Below are positions 61,342-64,000 of a stretch of DNA of 64,000 nt, one piece after another. The position numbers and the translations under genes were made by a program. The notes beneath the pieces are model-generated. The model made no database searches. It was not told the origin of the DNA and was given only the letters and a program-made list of their open reading frames with translations. The stretch comes from Planctomycetota bacterium (lineage in GTDB: Bacteria > Planctomycetota > UBA1135 > GCA-002686595): the NCBI GenBank assembly GCA_020638835.1, contig JACKHV010000004.1:367475-431474 (forward strand), read 5' to 3'. Position 1 is the first letter of the stretch; each line of letters opens with the position of its first letter.

Positions 61342-61725
61342 TCAGCCCGGGTGACCGAGCAGACGCAGGCGCTCGTCGCGGTCGGCCGCGAACTTCTTGA
61401 TGCCGGCGAGCAGGCTGCCCGGGTCGATGTGCGCCTCGCGCTTCACTTCGTCGACGCTGCCGCCGGTGCGCCAGCGGTCGTCCCAGTCGGAGCTCATCGC
61501 GTAGTGCTCGGCGATCTTGTGCGGCAGCCAGTCGTGCATCGTGCGGCGCGCCGCGTTCGTGATCACCGTCGAGTCGAGCCAGTCGGCGCGCGGCACGACC
61601 TTGTCCTGGTACTCGCGGAGCCGGCGATACCGAACTGTTCGCAAGTGCGATGAGCCCAGCCAACGAAGCAAGAGGACTGTCGCGGGTAGAAGTTCAGGCG
61701 AACCAGAGTTCCACAACAATCTCAT
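61342..61725 (-). CDS. C-terminal part of an unrecognised protein cut at a composition junction
   Basis: The frame ends at a TGA at 61342. About 90 residues look genuine (DKVVPRADWLDSTVITNAAR, MHDWLPHKIAEHYAMSSDW, GSVDEVKREAHIDPGSLLAG). Upstream of about 61630 the codons lose the strong G/C bias and the sequence reads as non-coding, so the real 5' part is missing. It may have been lost by rearrangement or by an assembly join. The family is not recognised. Only the last bases of this gene are echoed in copy 1 of the duplication. Confidence 0.45.
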   Translation of the reverse strand: MRLLWNSGSPELLPATVLLLRWLGSSHLRTVRYRRLREYQDKVVPRADWLDSTVITNAARRTMHDWLPHKIAEHYAMSSDWDDRWRTGGSVDEVKREAHIDPGSLLAGIKKFAADRDERLRLLGHPG

Positions 61726-61821
61726 GAATGGGAAAGCAGAGACGGCTTCCTTACAACATGAGAACTGTCAGCACCCGCTCGCCAGTGTCGTCAATATGCT
61801 GCACCTGAGCGGGTAGCAAGA

Positions 61822-61849
61822 TCGCGCCCGCTGTCTCGCGCCCGCTGTC
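61822..61849. repeat. tandem duplication of 14 bp
   Basis: TCGCGCCCGCTGTC occurs twice in direct succession (61822-61835 and 61836-61849) in an otherwise low-GC intergenic stretch between the composition junction and the gene at 61911. Its function is unknown. Confidence 0.8.
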
Positions 61850-61910
61850 ATATCGACGTGAGCGGGAAACTCAGAAGTGCATCGGCACGCTAAGAGGGAG
61901 ATGGATCTGC

Positions 61911-62225
61911 ATGAGACGATTGATGCAGGCATGTTGTGCTGTGGCGATCATGGTCGCCGTTGCGTTCGCAGGCGATCAGTTGAACTCCGATGTGACGATG
62001 AGTCGGAACGGAGTCAAGGTGGCGTCAGCAACTGTTCAGGGGAATGGCTTCTTCGTGGACATCGCCCCTGTGAATCCGTCCACGCCCGGCTTCTCGGGTG
62101 CGTGGGACTACGGCACACAGCGATACGAAGACGAGGAGGGAACCTGGTACAGCTTCGTCTACGACGAAGGCAGCAGCACCCACGGAACCTGGACGTCGGG
62201 AGGGCCTGGCGGCTTGTTCGAGTAG
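61911..62225 (+). CDS. small secreted protein of unknown function
   Basis: This 104-residue protein has a signal peptide (residues 1-21, AVAFAG end) and a short beta-rich mature part with many Gly, Ser and aromatic residues (GNGFFVDIAPV, GTWYSFVYDEGSS). There is an AAGAGGGAG ribosome binding site 10 nt upstream. Codon use is less G/C-biased than in the left 61 kb, matching the next gene. No family is recognised. Confidence 0.55.
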   Translation: MRRLMQACCAVAIMVAVAFAGDQLNSDVTMSRNGVKVASATVQGNGFFVDIAPVNPSTPGFSGAWDYGTQRYEDEEGTWYSFVYDEGSSTHGTWTSGGPGGLFE

Positions 62226-62445
62226 AAGAGTCCAGTAAGCACTTCGGGTGATTCTCCGGGAGTCTTGCTCGATTGTGTTCAGAGAATCCCGGTCGCCGAG
62301 ACAATGCGTTGAGAGTGCATGATCACCGACACGGGGAATCGGCAGGACCGGATCGTTACGGGCTGGGCAACGCACCTATCTGAGGGTTGCTCAGCCATTC
62401 ATGCTCGATGATTCTGTTCCGCGACCCAACCGCACGAGCGTTTTC
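62226..62445. other. intergenic region without recognisable feature
   Basis: This 220-nt stretch lies between the small secreted protein and the next gene. It is clearly AT-richer than most of the window. I see no gene, no strong hairpin and no RNA fold in it. Confidence 0.4.
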
Positions 62446-63825
62446 ATGAGAACGATCAAGACACTCTTTGCAATCATCCTGCTGGCTGGACTGATCGGCT
62501 GGGTGAGCACGCGGGTGGGCGACAGCTCGAGCAAACCGCTCGTGCCGCATGGAACCGGCGTCGATTCCGCCCACGAGCAGAGAGGCGGCCTTCTTCCTCC
62601 GTTAGCGATCGGGGGCGACAGTCAACGCACTCGTTCCAGTGCGACGGAAGAGACCGAGTTCGGTGGTAACTCCGAGACTCCTGGATCAACACCCGTAGAG
62701 CTACGCTCGATCGCGGTACAGGTTGTGGATGACTTGGACACACCGCTTGGTGGAGTCCGAGTCTGGATCGAAGGGGCAGACGCCGAATCGCAGGCTGTCA
62801 CAAGTCAGATGGGAGATTGCTCAGTCAGGTTCCCCGTCAACTCACAGAAGCCCATCCTGCGTGCACAAGCAGATGGTCATCTCTCGGAGTGGCAGGCAAT
62901 TCGGCCCGAGCAAAGTGAGGCCCGGTTGCTACTGCCCAGGATGCGCGATGTGTTCGGCTATGTTGTTCGCGCGCATGATGGGCAGCCTGTTGTCGAGGCA
63001 TCCGTGCTGCCCGCGTTCTACGGAGGATCGCCCGAAGACGCTGCACTCGTCCCGATCACAACGGATGCGGCCGGCCGTTTCGGTCCACTCAGCGTGCCTA
63101 TCGGCAGGATGTTCATCTTGCGCGTCGAGAGGGATGGGTTCAGGTCGGTCGGCAAACGCGTCACGGTTGGAAACCTCGACTCTGACAACTTACCCGCAAT
63201 CGGGTTGGAACTCGCGCGGAGGGTCAGGTTCCACGTCTTCGAAGCAGAGAGCGGTCAACCAATCGAGGGTGCCGAGCTGGTTGCGATGGGCGGAGTGAAA
63301 GAGTCTGCGCGCACTGACGACCGAGGCATCGGACTTCTTGAACGGATCTTCGCTGAGAGTGACGTCGAGCGCGGTGTGCGGATCAGGGCTGCTGGCCGCT
63401 GCGCGGTCATCGCGAGGCTCACTGGAGACCTGGTTGCGACAGACTCAGAGATCCAGATCCCTCTGCATGCCGAGTGTTTCGTGAAAGGGCGGACTCTTGA
63501 CAAGGCGGGCAAGGTAGTCGGGGGAGTCCAGTTGCGGGCGACATTCGATCTAGGGGAGGGCGTCAGGCTCCAGAGGAACCCAGAGTTCCCGAACAAGCAG
63601 CTGGTTCCGGACTGGCCCGGTTATGTGGAGTGGGATCCAGGCGATTGGGTTCTCGAATCCACCTCAGACGAAGACGGCAACTACTCGATCGGCAACCTAG
63701 TGCCGGGACTCGTCAGCGTGGGGGTGCTCACTAGCACGAGCCATGTTGAAGACCCTGCTGAATTCGTCGTTCCAGGACCACGCGTACCGGGCGAAACGAG
63801 CTGGCTCGACGTTGTCATCGAGTAG
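62446..63825 (+). CDS. membrane-anchored protein with carboxypeptidase-regulatory-like domains
   Basis: This 459-residue protein has an N-terminal transmembrane anchor (about 3-22, IKTLFAIILLAGLIGWVS), a linker, then at least three beta-sandwich modules of the carboxypeptidase regulatory-like type: VQVVDDLDTPLGGVRVWIEG, VFGYVVRAHDGQPVVEASVL, HVFEAESGQPIEGAELVAMG and FVKGRTLDKAGKVVGGVQL. These modules are common in surface or periplasmic proteins with no catalytic role. The ATG at 62446 is chosen because it starts the anchor; 15 codons of a longer frame precede it. Base composition is lower in GC than in the main part of the window. Confidence 0.75.
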   Translation: MRTIKTLFAIILLAGLIGWVSTRVGDSSSKPLVPHGTGVDSAHEQRGGLLPPLAIGGDSQRTRSSATEETEFGGNSETPGSTPVELRSIAVQVVDDLDTPLGGVRVWIEGADAESQAVTSQMGDCSVRFPVNSQKPILRAQADGHLSEWQAIRPEQSEARLLLPRMRDVFGYVVRAHDGQPVVEASVLPAFYGGSPEDAALVPITTDAAGRFGPLSVPIGRMFILRVERDGFRSVGKRVTVGNLDSDNLPAIGLELARRVRFHVFEAESGQPIEGAELVAMGGVKESARTDDRGIGLLERIFAESDVERGVRIRAAGRCAVIARLTGDLVATDSEIQIPLHAECFVKGRTLDKAGKVVGGVQLRATFDLGEGVRLQRNPEFPNKQLVPDWPGYVEWDPGDWVLESTSDEDGNYSIGNLVPGLVSVGVLTSTSHVEDPAEFVVPGPRVPGETSWLDVVIE

Positions 63826-63946
63826 CGCGAGTCGGAGCGGGCACTGGACCCGCCTGGCGTCGATGATTCGTGAGCAGACTTGCCGAGACATCTGGCGAAG
63901 ATTGCTCGCGTGAGTCGCGTGATCGCTACACGGCCTGGCATGCACC

Positions 63947-63980
63947 GGGAGGGGCGAGGCCTCGCGGCATCGCCCCTCCT
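63947..63980. terminator. hairpin near the right window edge
   Basis: The 10-bp arms GGAGGGGCGA/TCGCCCCTCC enclose a 12-nt loop, with one extra wobble pair, about 120 nt after the preceding gene. The rest of 63826-64000 shows no gene. Confidence 0.45.
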
Positions 63981-64000
63981 CGAAACGCGATCGAGCTCGA

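Larger units (their letters stand above)
58646..61391. repeat. direct duplication, copy 2 (methyltransferase, MOSC, MltA)
   Basis: This is the second copy of the unit at 54106-56884. Relative to copy 1 its methyltransferase and MOSC frames are intact and its MltA frame is broken at several points. At the right end it continues cleanly into the gene at 61342, whereas copy 1 leaves the homology near 56884. Copy 2 therefore appears to be in its native right-hand context. Confidence 0.85.

Overview
The window is a high-GC bacterial chromosome segment, most likely from a Planctomycetota. The clearest pointers are a 1,313-residue secreted protein that joins a dehydrogenase-type propeller, HEAT-like repeats, an NPCBM domain, a CxxCH cytochrome and a DUF1080 domain; a PhoX-like secreted protein with a planctomycete-style C-terminal beta-sandwich tail; dockerin-like segments; and five ECF sigma-factor genes in 64 kb, three of them followed by a membrane-bound anti-sigma-like partner. 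No rRNA, CRISPR array, transposase or phage gene was seen. There is one tRNA, tRNA-Arg(CCG).

Layout: 1-4.9 kb holds the end of a Pro/Ala-rich protein, a TIM-barrel isomerase-like protein, a small four-cysteine protein and an FtsX/LolD-type ABC transporter. 5-11.8 kb has the giant heme/DUF1080 lipoprotein, a secreted protein, a sigma/anti-sigma pair and dps. 12-20.4 kb has a PhoX-like gene interrupted by an amber codon, a ribbon-helix-helix/GNAT toxin-antitoxin pair with its operator, a homocitrate/isopropylmalate synthase-like enzyme, aspartate kinase, mgtE and a signal peptidase I with a large insertion. 20.4-27 kb has a sigma / zinc anti-sigma / DUF3106 operon, tRNA 2-selenouridine synthase, an SGNH hydrolase, a DUF1579 lipoprotein and another sigma factor. 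27-34.5 kb has two B12-binding radical SAM enzymes and two glycosyltransferases around purF, which is followed by a perfect 105-bp palindrome. 34.6-40.1 kb has the tRNA, a calcium-repeat secreted protein, a sigma factor with a large sensor-like anti-sigma protein, an unknown helical protein and an acetyltransferase. 40.1-51.2 kb has nadE with a separate nitrilase partner, an enolase-superfamily enzyme, MarR, a sigma factor, moxR, a HAD phosphatase, a TPR lipoprotein, a TrkA-C membrane protein, a lipoprotein-anchored methyltransferase, a single-chain homoaconitase and a DUF4242 protein. 51.2-54 kb is a SARP-type AAA/TPR regulator.

From 54.1 to 61.4 kb the sequence carries a nearly identical direct duplication of about 2.75 kb (methyltransferase, MOSC protein, MltA). 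Its two copies have different, complementary frameshifts, and they flank about 1.8 kb of heavily frameshifted secreted-protein coding sequence. Near 61.63 kb the composition drops visibly in GC and the gene style changes until the end of the window. Together with single-base indels in nadE and moxR, a nonsense codon in the PhoX-like gene and the perfect palindrome after purF, this suggests a draft assembly with residual long-read-type errors and possible misjoins. Several 'pseudogenes' here may therefore be sequence errors rather than biology.

Themes: cell-envelope sensing through sigma/anti-sigma operons; export and envelope maintenance (LepB, MltA, LolD/FtsX, MgtE); surface-glycan or lipid modification (glycosyltransferases with radical SAM enzymes); and possible alpha-aminoadipate-type chemistry (homocitrate-synthase-like and homoaconitase-like enzymes, far apart in the window).
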